Source: Magnetococcales bacterium
GTDB taxonomy: Bacteria; Pseudomonadota; Magnetococcia; Magnetococcales; JADGCH01
Assembly (NCBI GenBank): GCA_015228995.1
Contig: JADGCM010000016.1
Coordinates: forward strand, 1 to 15,958
Length of the DNA: 15,958 nt
Reading direction: 5' to 3'
The notes beneath the pieces were generated by a model, which saw only the letters and a program-made list of their open reading frames with translations, searched no databases and was not told the origin of the DNA. Shown piece by piece: positions 6,963-15,000 of this stretch. Each line of letters opens with the position of its first letter. The first letter of the stretch is position 1. Both the position numbers and the translations under genes were made by a program.

Positions 6963-7589
6963 ATGGCGATTGCTGGGTTGATCTTGGCGGGTGGACGCAG
7001 CCAGCGTATGGGGAGCGATAAGGCTTTGATGACTTTAGCTGGTCGGCCGTTATTGTCTCATGCTATTACCCGGCTAGCGCCACAGGTGAGCGAGATCTGG
7101 ATCAGTGCCCACGGGGAGCATGCAGCGGCTTCTTTACCCTCTTCCCTTGTGGGAGAGGGCAGGGTGAGGGGTGCGAAAGTGGTCGTTGACCGGCGGCCTG
7201 GCCATTTGGGCCCACTGGCGGGCATTGAGGCGGGTTTATTGGCGACGCAAGCGGATTGGTTGCTGACGGTGGCGGTCGATGTGCCTTTTTTCCCGCTTGA
7301 TCTAGCCACTAGACTATACCGGTCGGTGCAAGGCACGGCTTTGCCAGCGATAGCTGCTTGGCGCGGGCGTAGTCACCCCGTGATGACGCTGTGGCCGGGA
7401 CAACTGCTCTCCTGGATCAGCGGGGAGCTTGATCATAATCACTTGGCGTTGGGTCGCGGCCTCGCCACAATACCACACCGAGTGGTCGATTTTTCCCACG
7501 ATACCGATCGGTATGACCCATTTTTCAATGTCAACACCTTGGAAGATGTTTACCAAGCGGAACAGATTATTGGTTGGAAGGTAAGGTAA
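6963..7589 (+). CDS. mobA: Molybdenum cofactor guanylyltransferase MobA
   Basis: MobA transfers GMP from GTP to Mo-molybdopterin, giving the MGD/bis-MGD used by DMSO-reductase family enzymes. From the ATG at 6963 the protein is 208 residues, near the usual 190-210. The nucleotide-binding signature LAGGRSQRMGSDKAL begins at residue 8, followed by VVVDRRPGHLGPLAGI (73-88), AVDVPFF with the metal-binding Asp106, and FFNVNTLEDV near the end. The start is uncertain: in-frame ATGs at 6888 and 6909 would add 25 or 18 residues, and none has a good Shine-Dalgarno sequence. I prefer 6963 because it puts LAGG at the usual distance from the N-terminus and leaves 76 bp for divergent promoters. Residues about 59-70 (PSSLVGEGRVRG) are encoded by a palindromic repeat element, an insertion relative to typical MobA. 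First gene of the operon; stops 2 nt before moaD. Confidence 0.93.
   Translation: MAIAGLILAGGRSQRMGSDKALMTLAGRPLLSHAITRLAPQVSEIWISAHGEHAAASLPSSLVGEGRVRGAKVVVDRRPGHLGPLAGIEAGLLATQADWLLTVAVDVPFFPLDLATRLYRSVQGTALPAIAAWRGRSHPVMTLWPGQLLSWISGELDHNHLALGRGLATIPHRVVDFSHDTDRYDPFFNVNTLEDVYQAEQIIGWKVR
7137..7172 (+). repeat. GC-rich palindromic element, copy 1 (inside mobA)
   Basis: CCCTCTTCCC-TTGT-GGGAGAGGG forms a stem-loop (one bulged T) followed by a tail CAGGGTGAGGGG. The same core CCCTTGTGGGAGAGGG and G-rich tail recur near 12.0 and 12.2 kb. Here it is read in frame as PSSLVGEGRVRG in a MobA loop between SAHGEH and VVVDRRPG. It has the same orientation as copy 3. Confidence 0.75.
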
Positions 7590-7591
7590 CC

Positions 7592-7843
7592 GTGGCCCAT
7601 TTTCTCTTTTTTGCCCGCATTCGCGAACAATTAGGTCAGGCGACACTGGAGTTGACCATACCAGCGCAGGTGGCAACCGTGGCCGATCTGTTGCTCTGGT
7701 TGCAGTCTCGTGGTGAGCCGTTTGCCAGTGTGTTGCAGGATCGGTCCTTGCAGGTAGCCGTGAACCAGCGCCATGCCAGAACGGACGATCTTGTCACCGA
7801 TCATGACGAGATAGCCCTCTTTCCTCCTGTCAGTGGTGGGTGA
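7592..7843 (+). CDS. moaD: Molybdopterin synthase small subunit MoaD
   Basis: This is an 83-residue beta-grasp sulfur carrier. It begins AHFLFFARIREQLG, the usual MoaD strand-helix start, contains AVNQ, and ends ALFPPVSGG with the obligatory free C-terminal Gly-Gly. That glycine is adenylylated by MoeB and converted to a thiocarboxylate, which donates sulfur inside the MoaD-MoaE heterotetramer to make molybdopterin. The GTG at 7592 is chosen because TAAGG (7582-7586) precedes it by 5 nt; a TTG at 7574 would overlap mobA. No moeB is visible here, so activation must come from a gene elsewhere, perhaps one shared with thiamine synthesis. It is the second gene of the operon, 2 nt after mobA and 5 nt before moaE. 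Its last two glycine codons also act as the likely ribosome-binding site of the next gene. Confidence 0.93.
   Translation: MAHFLFFARIREQLGQATLELTIPAQVATVADLLLWLQSRGEPFASVLQDRSLQVAVNQRHARTDDLVTDHDEIALFPPVSGG
7835..7840 (+). promoter_or_regulatory. moaE ribosome-binding site in the moaD Gly-Gly codons
   Basis: GGTGGG, the codons for the C-terminal Gly-Gly of MoaD, lies 8 nt before the ATG at 7849 and is the only Shine-Dalgarno-like sequence there. It favours 7849 over the GTG at 7840, which would overlap the moaD stop. Confidence 0.5.
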
Positions 7844-7848
7844 TCAGC

Positions 7849-8784
7849 ATGATCACAGTTCGTGTCCAGCTAGATGATTTTTCGCTGGAGCAAGAGGTGC
7901 AGCAGCTACGTCAGCGATACCAGACGGTTGGCGGCATCGTCTCCTTTGTGGGGGTGGTGCGTGAGTTTACCGGTGATGAGCGGGTCACGGCTATTGAGTT
8001 GGAACATTACCCGGGGATGACCGAATCCGAGTTGCAGCAGATTGCCACCGAGGCCAGAGAACAGTTTACTGTCGAGGGGGTTACGATCGTGCATCGGGTC
8101 GGGCGGTTGGCGGCAGCTGAACAAATTGTGTTGGTGGTAGTGGCCGCAGCCCACCGTGCCGCCGCCTTCGACGCCTGCCGTTATACCATCGATCAACTCA
8201 AACAGCGGGCAACACTATGGAAAAAAGAAATCGCAGCAGATGTCAGCCGCTGGGTCGATCACTGCCCGGGATGTCACTCCGCAACGACCGCCAAACATGG
8301 CGAATGGTCGGGGCTGCGGGTGGCTGTGGTAACGTTATCGGACAGTCGCACCATCGATAACGACCAGAGTGGTGATGCGCTGGTGCAGCAGCTGGAGGCC
8401 CGTGGTGCTACGGTGGCCTATCGTCACTTGCTGCCAGATGATCGTGCCATGATCGGCCAGTTATTAATAGAGCTAGCCGATCAACGTCGTCTTGATGTTG
8501 TGCTGACCAGTGGGGGTACTGGCCCCGGGCCACGTGATGTCACTCCGGAAGCAACCCGTGATGTCTGTGATCGTGAGTTGCCGGGTCTGGCGGAGCTGAT
8601 CCGTCAACAGGGTCTGCAACAAGTACGCAGCGCTGTTTTGACCCGTGGTATCGTCGCCCTGCGTCATCAGACAGTGGTGGTCAACCTACCCGGTTCGACA
8701 CGAGGGGCCAGCCATAGTTTTCATGCCATTGCCGATCTGATCCCGCACATCTTGCGCATGGCGCGGGGAGGTGGCCATGGCTAA
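7849..8784 (+). CDS. moaE-mogA: Fusion of molybdopterin synthase MoaE and MogA/MoaB
   Basis: This is a 311-residue two-domain protein. Residues 1 to about 137 are MoaE, the large subunit of molybdopterin synthase: FVGVVREF (33-40), LEHYPGM (51-57), HRVGRL (82-87), AAHRAAAFDACRYTIDQLK with Lys118, and WKKE (124-127) supplying the active-site lysines. Residues from about 157 are a MogA/MoaB domain, which adenylylates molybdopterin before Mo insertion: VVTLSDSRT (160-168), LTSGGTGPGPRDVTPEAT (219-236) with Asp230, and the nucleotide-binding PGSTRGA (281-287). The linker carries HCPGCH (138-143). Both active sites look intact, so the fusion links dithiolene formation to activation; whether it channels substrate is inference. 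ATG 7849 has GGTGGG 8 nt upstream. It sits between moaD and moeA, the partners of its two halves. The second domain could equally be called MoaB. Confidence 0.9.
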   Translation: MITVRVQLDDFSLEQEVQQLRQRYQTVGGIVSFVGVVREFTGDERVTAIELEHYPGMTESELQQIATEAREQFTVEGVTIVHRVGRLAAAEQIVLVVVAAAHRAAAFDACRYTIDQLKQRATLWKKEIAADVSRWVDHCPGCHSATTAKHGEWSGLRVAVVTLSDSRTIDNDQSGDALVQQLEARGATVAYRHLLPDDRAMIGQLLIELADQRRLDVVLTSGGTGPGPRDVTPEATRDVCDRELPGLAELIRQQGLQQVRSAVLTRGIVALRHQTVVVNLPGSTRGASHSFHAIADLIPHILRMARGGGHG

Positions 8785-8799
8785 CCAGGGAGAAGAACA

Positions 8800-10005
8800 A
8801 TGATCTCATTTTACGAAGCGCGCAGGCGGGTCTTCGATAACGTGATGCCGGTGCCCGATACCGAATGGATCCCCACCACGCAAGCGTTGGGTCGGGTGTT
8901 AAACAGGATAACGGTCTCCCCTGTCGATGTCCCCAATCATGACAACTCAGCAATGGATGGCTATGCGATCCGCACCGAGGATCTCGCCGCCACCGGGGAG
9001 ACACGACTGCGTGTCACCGCTTATGCCCCCGCAGGGACGGCACCCTTACCGCCATTAGCCGCTGGCGAGGCGGCACGTATCATGACCGGCTCTCCCATTC
9101 CGCCGGGTTGCGATTGTGTCGTCATCCAGGAAAATGTTAGTCGTGATGGCGATTGGGTCATCATTCCTGCTGGCCAAAAGAAGCATCAGCACATCCGACG
9201 CGCTGGGGAAGATATTCGCCGTGGAGGGGTGGTGCTATCGGCTGGTCGGCGGTTGAGGCCGGCCGATATGGGTCTATTGACTTCGCTGGGCATGGTGCAG
9301 ATAGAGGTCAAGCGCCGCGTCCGTGTTGCTATCCTCTCAACAGGCAACGAGGTTGTTGCCGCTGGCGAGCCGCTGCCGCCTGGTTGTGTCCACGACAGCA
9401 ACCGCACCGCAATCATGGGTTGTCTGACCGCTCTTGGCTGCGAGGTGATCGACCTGGGTCTGGTACGTGACCATCACCAGGAAATTGCCGCAGCGCTGCG
9501 TCATGGCAGTGAGGTGGCTGACGCCGTCATCAGCTCAGGGGGGGTGTCTGAGGGAGACCTCGATCTGGTGAAAACGGTGTTGTCGGAGCTTGGTTCCATT
9601 GTGTTTTGGAAGGTGGCTATGAAACCGGGCAAACCGCAGGCTTATGGACGATTGGGGAAAGCGGCATTCTTCGGCTTGCCCGGTAACCCAGTCTCCAGTT
9701 TGGCGGTGCTGCTGTTGGTGGTGCGTCCGGCCCTGTTGCGTCTGATGGGAGCCATCCCAGAACTTGATGAGCGTCTGCAACTGCCTCTCAAAGGTGGCTG
9801 GCATAAGCGGCACGATCGCATGGAGTTTTTACGCGGTTTCGTCCATTTCGACCCCGACGGTGCTTGGGTCGAGAGCATTGGTGGCCAAGGTTCTGGTATG
9901 CTCACTGGTTTGGCAGCTGCCAATGCCTTCATTGCCCTGCCTGAAGAGGTCGAACGGGTGGAGGATGAGGGACTGGTCGATGTCTGGCTGATCCGCTATG
10001 ACTGA
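8800..10005 (+). CDS. moeA: Molybdenum insertase MoeA
   Basis: MoeA inserts molybdate into adenylylated molybdopterin made by the MogA-type domain, giving active Mo cofactor. At 401 residues it is close to the E. coli protein (411). Visible signatures are PNHDNSAMDGYAI (45-57), IMTGSPIPPGCDCVVIQE (94-111), ILSTGNEV (178-185), SSGGVSEGDLDLVK (245-258), MKPGKP and FGLPGNPVSS (291-300), which together mark all four MoeA subdomains including the MogA-like fold. The ATG at 8800 follows AGGGAG (8787-8792) by 7 nt and lies 15 nt after the preceding stop. The 3' end overlaps moaC by 8 nt, which implies translational coupling. The protein is cytoplasmic and expected to act with the MogA half of the preceding fusion. 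Nothing is missing or odd. Confidence 0.96.
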   Translation: MISFYEARRRVFDNVMPVPDTEWIPTTQALGRVLNRITVSPVDVPNHDNSAMDGYAIRTEDLAATGETRLRVTAYAPAGTAPLPPLAAGEAARIMTGSPIPPGCDCVVIQENVSRDGDWVIIPAGQKKHQHIRRAGEDIRRGGVVLSAGRRLRPADMGLLTSLGMVQIEVKRRVRVAILSTGNEVVAAGEPLPPGCVHDSNRTAIMGCLTALGCEVIDLGLVRDHHQEIAAALRHGSEVADAVISSGGVSEGDLDLVKTVLSELGSIVFWKVAMKPGKPQAYGRLGKAAFFGLPGNPVSSLAVLLLVVRPALLRLMGAIPELDERLQLPLKGGWHKRHDRMEFLRGFVHFDPDGAWVESIGGQGSGMLTGLAAANAFIALPEEVERVEDEGLVDVWLIRYD

Positions 10006-10483
10006 GCTGAGCCATTTTGACAGCAGCGGCGCTGCCCGTATGGTCGATGTATCGCATAAAATCGACAGCCAACGGATGGCGATAGCGGCAGGCGAGGTGG
10101 CCATGCAACCGGCCACCCTACAGCTCATTCTGTCGGGCAGCAACAGCAAAGGCGATGTATTGGGTGTGGCACGGCTGGCGGCCATTTTGGCCACCAAAAA
10201 GGTGGATGAGCTGATTCCGCTCTGTCATCCACTGCCGCTGACGTCGGTTCATGTTGATTTTCAACCCCAGTTGGATCGGTCGGCGATTATCATCACTGCC
10301 CGCGTCACTTGCAGCGGCAAAACGGGGGTTGAGATGGAGGCCTTGACCGCCGTTGCCATTGCTGGCCTCACCATTTACGATATGTGCAAGGCGGTAGACC
10401 GCACCATGGTGTTGGGGGCTGTTCGTCTGCTGGAAAAAAGTGGTGGCCGCAGCGGCCATTTCATCCGTAATGACGATGGGTGA
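9998..10483 (+). CDS. moaC: Cyclic pyranopterin monophosphate synthase MoaC
   Basis: MoaC converts 3',8-cyclo-7,8-dihydro-GTP, produced by MoaA, into cyclic pyranopterin monophosphate. The 161-residue length equals the family norm. Conserved blocks are MVDVSHK (15-21), GDVLGVARLAAI (52-63), KKVDELIPLCHPLPL (67-81), GKTGVEMEAL (107-116) and YDMCKAVDR (127-135). Catalytic lysines fall at 51 and 131 exactly as in the E. coli enzyme. The start ATG lies inside the moeA stop region (ATGACTGA), and no strong ribosome-binding site precedes it, so translation probably depends on ribosomes finishing moeA. The next gene, moaA, again begins within the end of moaC. The end ...GRSGHF plus a short tail is typical. 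Confidence 0.96.
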   Translation: MTELSHFDSSGAARMVDVSHKIDSQRMAIAAGEVAMQPATLQLILSGSNSKGDVLGVARLAAILATKKVDELIPLCHPLPLTSVHVDFQPQLDRSAIIITARVTCSGKTGVEMEALTAVAIAGLTIYDMCKAVDRTMVLGAVRLLEKSGGRSGHFIRNDDG

Positions 10484-11519
10484 GGTCGGTCCAGCACCGC
10501 TGGCCCTGATCGACTCCTTTGGCCGTACCATCCGCTATATGCGGTTATCGGTTACCGATCGCTGCAATTTTCGCTGCCACTACTGTCGCCCGGCCCACGA
10601 CAGTGTGATGTGCGAGGGCAGGGATCCATCCAAGCAGGCGGCGATGAGCCTAGCGGAAACGGTGCGGTTGGTGCGGTTGTTTGTAGCATTGGGGGTGGCT
10701 CATATCCGTCTCACCGGTGGGGAACCATTATTGCGGCGCGACTTGCTGCCCTTGGCCATCGCCCTTCAGGCGCTGCCCGGACTTGAGGATTTATCGCTGT
10801 CAACCAATGGTTTTTTGCTACCATCGCTGGCGTTGCCGTTGCGCCAGTCGGGTGTTCAACGTATCAACATTTCATTGGATTCGCTTGATCCGGACGCCTT
10901 TGCCACCATTACCCGTGGAGGTGATCTGAAACAGGTGTTGCAGGGTATCGATGCTGCCGTGACCGCTGGTTTTCAGCCCATTAAAATTAATATGGTGGTG
11001 ATGGGCGGAATCAACGACCACGAAATCCCAGCTATGGTCACCTTTGCGGGCCAGCGTGGGCTGATGTTGCGGTTTATTGAGGCCATGCCCGTTGGTAACG
11101 AGGGACGGGCCATCATGGGCCATTTTATGCCGGCTACTGTCATTATGGAGCGCATCCAGCAACATTTTGGGGTCCGATCCGATCTTCCCTATCAACCGGT
11201 TACCGAGCCCATCGGTGCCGGACCCGCCCGCTACCACCATATTGCTGGTTTAGGGGTTGACGTTGGCATTATTTCAGCGCTATCACAGCATTTTTGTGAC
11301 AGCTGCAATCGGGTGCGATTGACAGCGCAGGGTGAATTGGTGCTTTGTTTAGGGCGCAGCAACCGTGTTGACTTGCTGACGTTATTGCGTGGCGGCAGTA
11401 GTGACCAAGTGTTACGGGATCATATTGTGGCAGCCATTCGGCAGAAGCCACGTCAGCACGAGTTTGATCGGCAATCTAGCCAATTTGTAGCGCATTCAAT
11501 GCCATCATTGGGAGGATGA
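10470..11519 (+). CDS. moaA: GTP 3',8-cyclase MoaA (radical SAM)
   Basis: MoaA is the radical SAM enzyme that starts molybdopterin synthesis by cyclising GTP. In 349 residues it shows the SAM cluster motif SVTDRCNFRCHYC with cysteines 32, 36 and 39, LTGGEPLLR for SAM binding, LSTNGF, RINISLDSLD, and the C-terminal cluster FCDSCNRVRL...LCLG with cysteines 276, 279 and 293. The last residues are Gly-Gly, the conserved tail needed for catalysis. The start is not certain: ATG at 10470 or 10476 both overlap moaC slightly and neither has a clear Shine-Dalgarno sequence; both leave the usual ID-FGR-IRYMR lead-in to the first cluster. A GTG at 10440 would add an alanine-rich extension not typical of the family. 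Transcribed between moaC and mobB. Confidence 0.95.
   Translation: MTMGEVGPAPLALIDSFGRTIRYMRLSVTDRCNFRCHYCRPAHDSVMCEGRDPSKQAAMSLAETVRLVRLFVALGVAHIRLTGGEPLLRRDLLPLAIALQALPGLEDLSLSTNGFLLPSLALPLRQSGVQRINISLDSLDPDAFATITRGGDLKQVLQGIDAAVTAGFQPIKINMVVMGGINDHEIPAMVTFAGQRGLMLRFIEAMPVGNEGRAIMGHFMPATVIMERIQQHFGVRSDLPYQPVTEPIGAGPARYHHIAGLGVDVGIISALSQHFCDSCNRVRLTAQGELVLCLGRSNRVDLLTLLRGGSSDQVLRDHIVAAIRQKPRQHEFDRQSSQFVAHSMPSLGG
11511..11515 (+). promoter_or_regulatory. mobB ribosome-binding site in the moaA Gly-Gly codons
   Basis: GGAGG, part of the two final glycine codons (gga gga) of moaA, is a perfect Shine-Dalgarno core 8 nt before the mobB ATG at 11524. The catalytic Gly-Gly tail of MoaA and mobB translation start therefore share bases. 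Confidence 0.7.
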
Positions 11520-11523
11520 AGAT

Positions 11524-12075
11524 ATGCAGCGGGTGATGGGGTTTGTGGCCAGCAGCGGTAGCGGTAAAACCACTCTGATGGAGCAGGTTATTACCATTCT
11601 GACCCAACAGGGCCTCCGTGTGGCCGCCATCAAACAGGGCCACCATAACTGTGAACCAGACGTGCCTGGTAAGGATTCTTATCGGTTCCGCCAAGCTGGG
11701 GCCCAGACGGTGCTGTTCACCGGTCCGCAGCGCTGGTTCATGATTCAGGAGTGCGAACAGTTACCGATAGCGACCCATCTAGCCCACTTGGCAGAAAACC
11801 ACGATCTTATCCTTTTGGAGGGCGCGCGTGGCCATAGCCACGCTAAAATTGCAGTCCACCGACAACAGAGCGAGCCATCGGCACCATCCCACTGGTGGCA
11901 CGACGACAAGAGCATTGTTGCTGTTGCCAGCGATGATCCTCATTTGGTGACTAGTCTGCCGTGTTTACCTCTCAACGACCCTAGCCAAGTGGCTCGGTTT
12001 ATTGTTGAGTATGTGGCGATGAAGGAACCCTCACCCCCCGGCCCCCTCTCCCACAAGGGGAGATGGGGGACATGA
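11524..12075 (+). CDS. mobB: Molybdopterin-guanine dinucleotide accessory GTPase MobB
   Basis: MobB is a P-loop GTP-binding protein that assists MobA in MGD formation. Visible motifs in 183 residues: Walker A region ASSGSGKTT (9-17), AIKQGHH (35-41), VPGKDSYRFRQAGA (47-60), a family signature, and LILLEGARGHSHAKI (95-109), corresponding to the usual LVEGFK-x-x-x-x-PKI motif. Two departures are visible: the first Walker A glycine is Ala9 and the usual KHDHH motif is KQGHH. The domain would normally end about residue 167; the remaining residues, EPSPPGPLSHKGRWGT, are encoded by a palindromic repeat that also supplies the stop codon. The start has an excellent ribosome-binding site 8 nt upstream. 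It is the last gene of the Mo cofactor operon, convergent with the adhesin gene 20 bp away. Confidence 0.92.
   Translation: MQRVMGFVASSGSGKTTLMEQVITILTQQGLRVAAIKQGHHNCEPDVPGKDSYRFRQAGAQTVLFTGPQRWFMIQECEQLPIATHLAHLAENHDLILLEGARGHSHAKIAVHRQQSEPSAPSHWWHDDKSIVAVASDDPHLVTSLPCLPLNDPSQVARFIVEYVAMKEPSPPGPLSHKGRWGT
12028..12070 (-). repeat. GC-rich palindromic element, copy 2 (3' end of mobB)
   Basis: The stem is CCCCTCTCCC / GGGGAGATGGGG with a CACAA-type loop, plus a CCCTCACCCCCC arm at its left. It is the reverse complement of copies 1 and 3. Read on the plus strand it encodes PSPPGPLSHKGRWG at the MobB C-terminus. The stem is followed within 20 nt by a T-rich stretch (TATTGTTTTT, 12076-12085), so it may also end the operon transcript. 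Confidence 0.75.
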
Positions 12076-12095
12076 TATTGTTTTTACTACAGATC

Positions 12096-15000
12096 TCAGC
12101 CCGTTAGTAACGCTATCCGGTTGTCCTGCATGACCTCGACGTTGTTTACCAAAGCAGAGGCCGCTGCATACTCCCCCTCTCCCCTTGTGGGAGAGGGGGT
12201 TGGGGGGTGAGGGGGAAGACCAAGATAGCTCTGCATTGCCCGCGTCAGACCAGCAGCGGCGATGGTGATGTTCAAAGCGCTGGAAGCCTTGCTGATATTA
12301 CCGGCAGCATCGGTTTGAATGGCGCGGATGTTGTTGTGAGGTCCAGCAGCCAAGTCAACCGTCAGGCTCCATTTGCCATTATTCGCTACCGCATCACTAC
12401 CGATCAGGTCGTCGTTGTTTACATCCCAGCGGCTATTATTATCGACATCTTTGAACAAGGTCAGCGTCGCCCCCGCTTCCCCACTGCCACTGACGATATT
12501 GGTGCTGCTGCTGAATTTTAGATTGCTCGGCGCCGCTGGGGCAGTGCTGTCGATGCTGATCCGTAACGGTTGCTCGGAGAGCGGACTGATATTACCGGCC
12601 ACATCCGTCTGCTTTGCTGTCAGAGTATGACTGCCGTTGCTGATTTTGGTCAATGTCAGCCGCCAGTTGCCTTCGTCATCGACGTTAGCCGTGCCCAAAG
12701 TGGCCTTGTTTTCCAACAGGGTGACACTGGCCCCGGGCTCACCACGGCCGACGACTACCAGCCCAGCGGTTTTGTTGCTGATGTGCTGGCTGGCTACCTC
12801 CTGGTCGGCAATGGTCATCTCGGTGGGGGCAGCGGGCTCTTCTTCATCGACGATCAGGATGAAGGGAATCGACTGCAAACTCTCGGTGCCGCTGCTGTCG
12901 GTTGAGGAGGCAGTGATGCTGTAACTGCCACCCGATAGGCTGAGATCGGTTTTCCACAATCCCTTGCTGACTGCTGCGGTGGCAAAAGCATCGCTAGCAC
13001 CATCAACGAATAGGGTCACGAATTTCGCTCCGGCAGCGCTACCGGACAAGGTTAGGTTGGAGCGTTTGAAGGTAATATTGTCGGCATTGGAGAGGCCAGT
13101 ATCATCATCGCTGGCCAGATCAAAGCCGCCTGGGGTTTGCACCACGATCGGCAACGCCGCCGAGGCCTTACTAGAAGTACCGGCGAGATTGGTTTGGATC
13201 GCTTTGATGGTATGGCTGCCACCAAACAGATCAATGGTGGTGGCCCAAGTGGTACCTGAGACGGTGGTGGTGGTCAATAGCTCGCCGCTGTTGATTTTCC
13301 CATCTTTGTTGACATCGTCGAACAACAACAACAGGGCCCCATCATCGCCGTTGCCGGTAATGGCTAAGTCAGCGCCACTCGGTGCGGTATAAATGGCCAA
13401 CAAGCTGCCCTCCACCTGCAACCCAGCTGGCGTGGTTGGCGAGCCGGTGTCAACGGTAACGGCCAGCGGTTCTGAATCAACACTGGTACCGGTATCGGTA
13501 GTTTGTTTGGCGGTGAAAGTATGGGCTCCAGAAGTCAAGCTGGCCAACTTGACACTCCAGTTGCCAGCCGTGGTGGCATTGGTACTGCCTTTGCTGACGC
13601 CCTCCTCAAACAGAGCGATTTGGGCTCCTGGCAGGGCAATGCCGGTGATGGTCAACGCTTTGTCCTTGCTGGTCATACCATCCTTCAGGGTCTCCGGCAG
13701 GGCGGCCATGCCGGTGTCGTCGGCGGCCAGCAGGGCCAAGGCGGTCGGTGCTGCGGGTGGTACCGACTCGATAATCTCCAGTGCCAACGCCGTCGAGGCC
13801 GGGCTGAGATTGCCCGCCAAATCCATTTGCAGCGCCCGAATGGCATGTTTACCCACTGCCAATTCGGCGATATCCGCCGTCCATTGACCACTGCTATTGA
13901 CGGTGGCCGTTGCCAGCGCCCCCTCAATGCCGGTTGCTTCCCCCTCCACCAAGTAGAGGCGCAACCCCTTCTCGCCGCTACCGCTGATAGATAAGCCATT
14001 GGTGCGGGTGGTGATATTATCGCTCTTATTGTTGCCACTGTCGTCTTCAGCAGCCAAATCAAGTTTGGTCGGGGCTGCTGGGGCAACGGTATCGACCACT
14101 ACGCTCAAGACCAGGCTGCCCTTGCTGACATTACCGGCCCGGTCACTTTGGCTGGCGACGATGGCGTGGGTACCGGCGGCCAAGGTGGCCAAAACACCGC
14201 TCCAGCTGCCATTTTCTCCCACCACGATAGCCTCGTTGGCCCGTGTCTCGCTAGCATCTAACTTGCTGTTTTTGTTTTTATCAACAAACAAAATCACCGA
14301 GCTACCGGCTTCGCCCTTACCGCTGAAGGCCAGATTTTCGGTAACGCTGGTGATGTTATCGCTATCTGATGTGCCACCATCGCTGCTGGCGGCTAGGTCC
14401 AGGCCGGTCGGGGCCAGGGGAGCGCTGGTGTCGATGGAGACCTCGAATGGGGCCGACAGGTCGCTGCTGATGCCATCGACCAGCTGTTGGGCGGTAAAGC
14501 TGTGCATCCCTTGGCCCAAACCAGCCACCTTAACGCTCCAGTTGCTGGCAGCGGTGACAGTTGCGGTTCCTTTGACGGCGCTGCCCTCAAACAGCACCAC
14601 CTTGGCGCCGCTTTCGCCACTGCCGACAACGTTGACAGCACTTTTGTTGGTGACGCCATCGCCAGCCACACCGCTGTCATCCGTCGGCAGCAAAGCCAAA
14701 CCGGTGGGAGGGGTCATCGTTCCGTTGCGGATGGTAACGGGCAGAGCTGCCGAGACTTTACTGCTATTGCCAGCTAAGTCGCTCTGCACTGCCTTGAAGC
14801 TATACTTGCCAACCTCTAGCGTAACGCTGCTGCTCCAGTTGCCTGTTTCGTCGACGATAATGCTCTCACCAACCGCTTCGCCTTCATCGGCCCGACCATT
14901 GGCATTGCTGTCGTTGAACAGGGTAAGCGCAGCCCCGGCCTCACCCTTACCGCTGACTAGGTCATTGGCATATTGCATCCCGGTCACGGCTGCCGGTGCT

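Noticed and set aside
7314..7676. Minus-strand open frames across mobA-moaD and elsewhere in the Mo operon
   Set aside because: They overlap strongly supported plus-strand genes and encode no recognisable protein features.
8262..8279. CPGCH in the MoaE-MogA linker as a c-type haem site
   Set aside because: The protein is cytoplasmic with no signal peptide, and c-type haem attachment occurs outside the cytoplasm. A metal site or chance is more likely.
12028..12216. Inverted palindromes as terminal repeats of a small transposon
   Set aside because: Only about 100 bp lies between them, there is no transposase or target duplication, and a third solitary copy sits in mobA, so independent repeat copies fit better.
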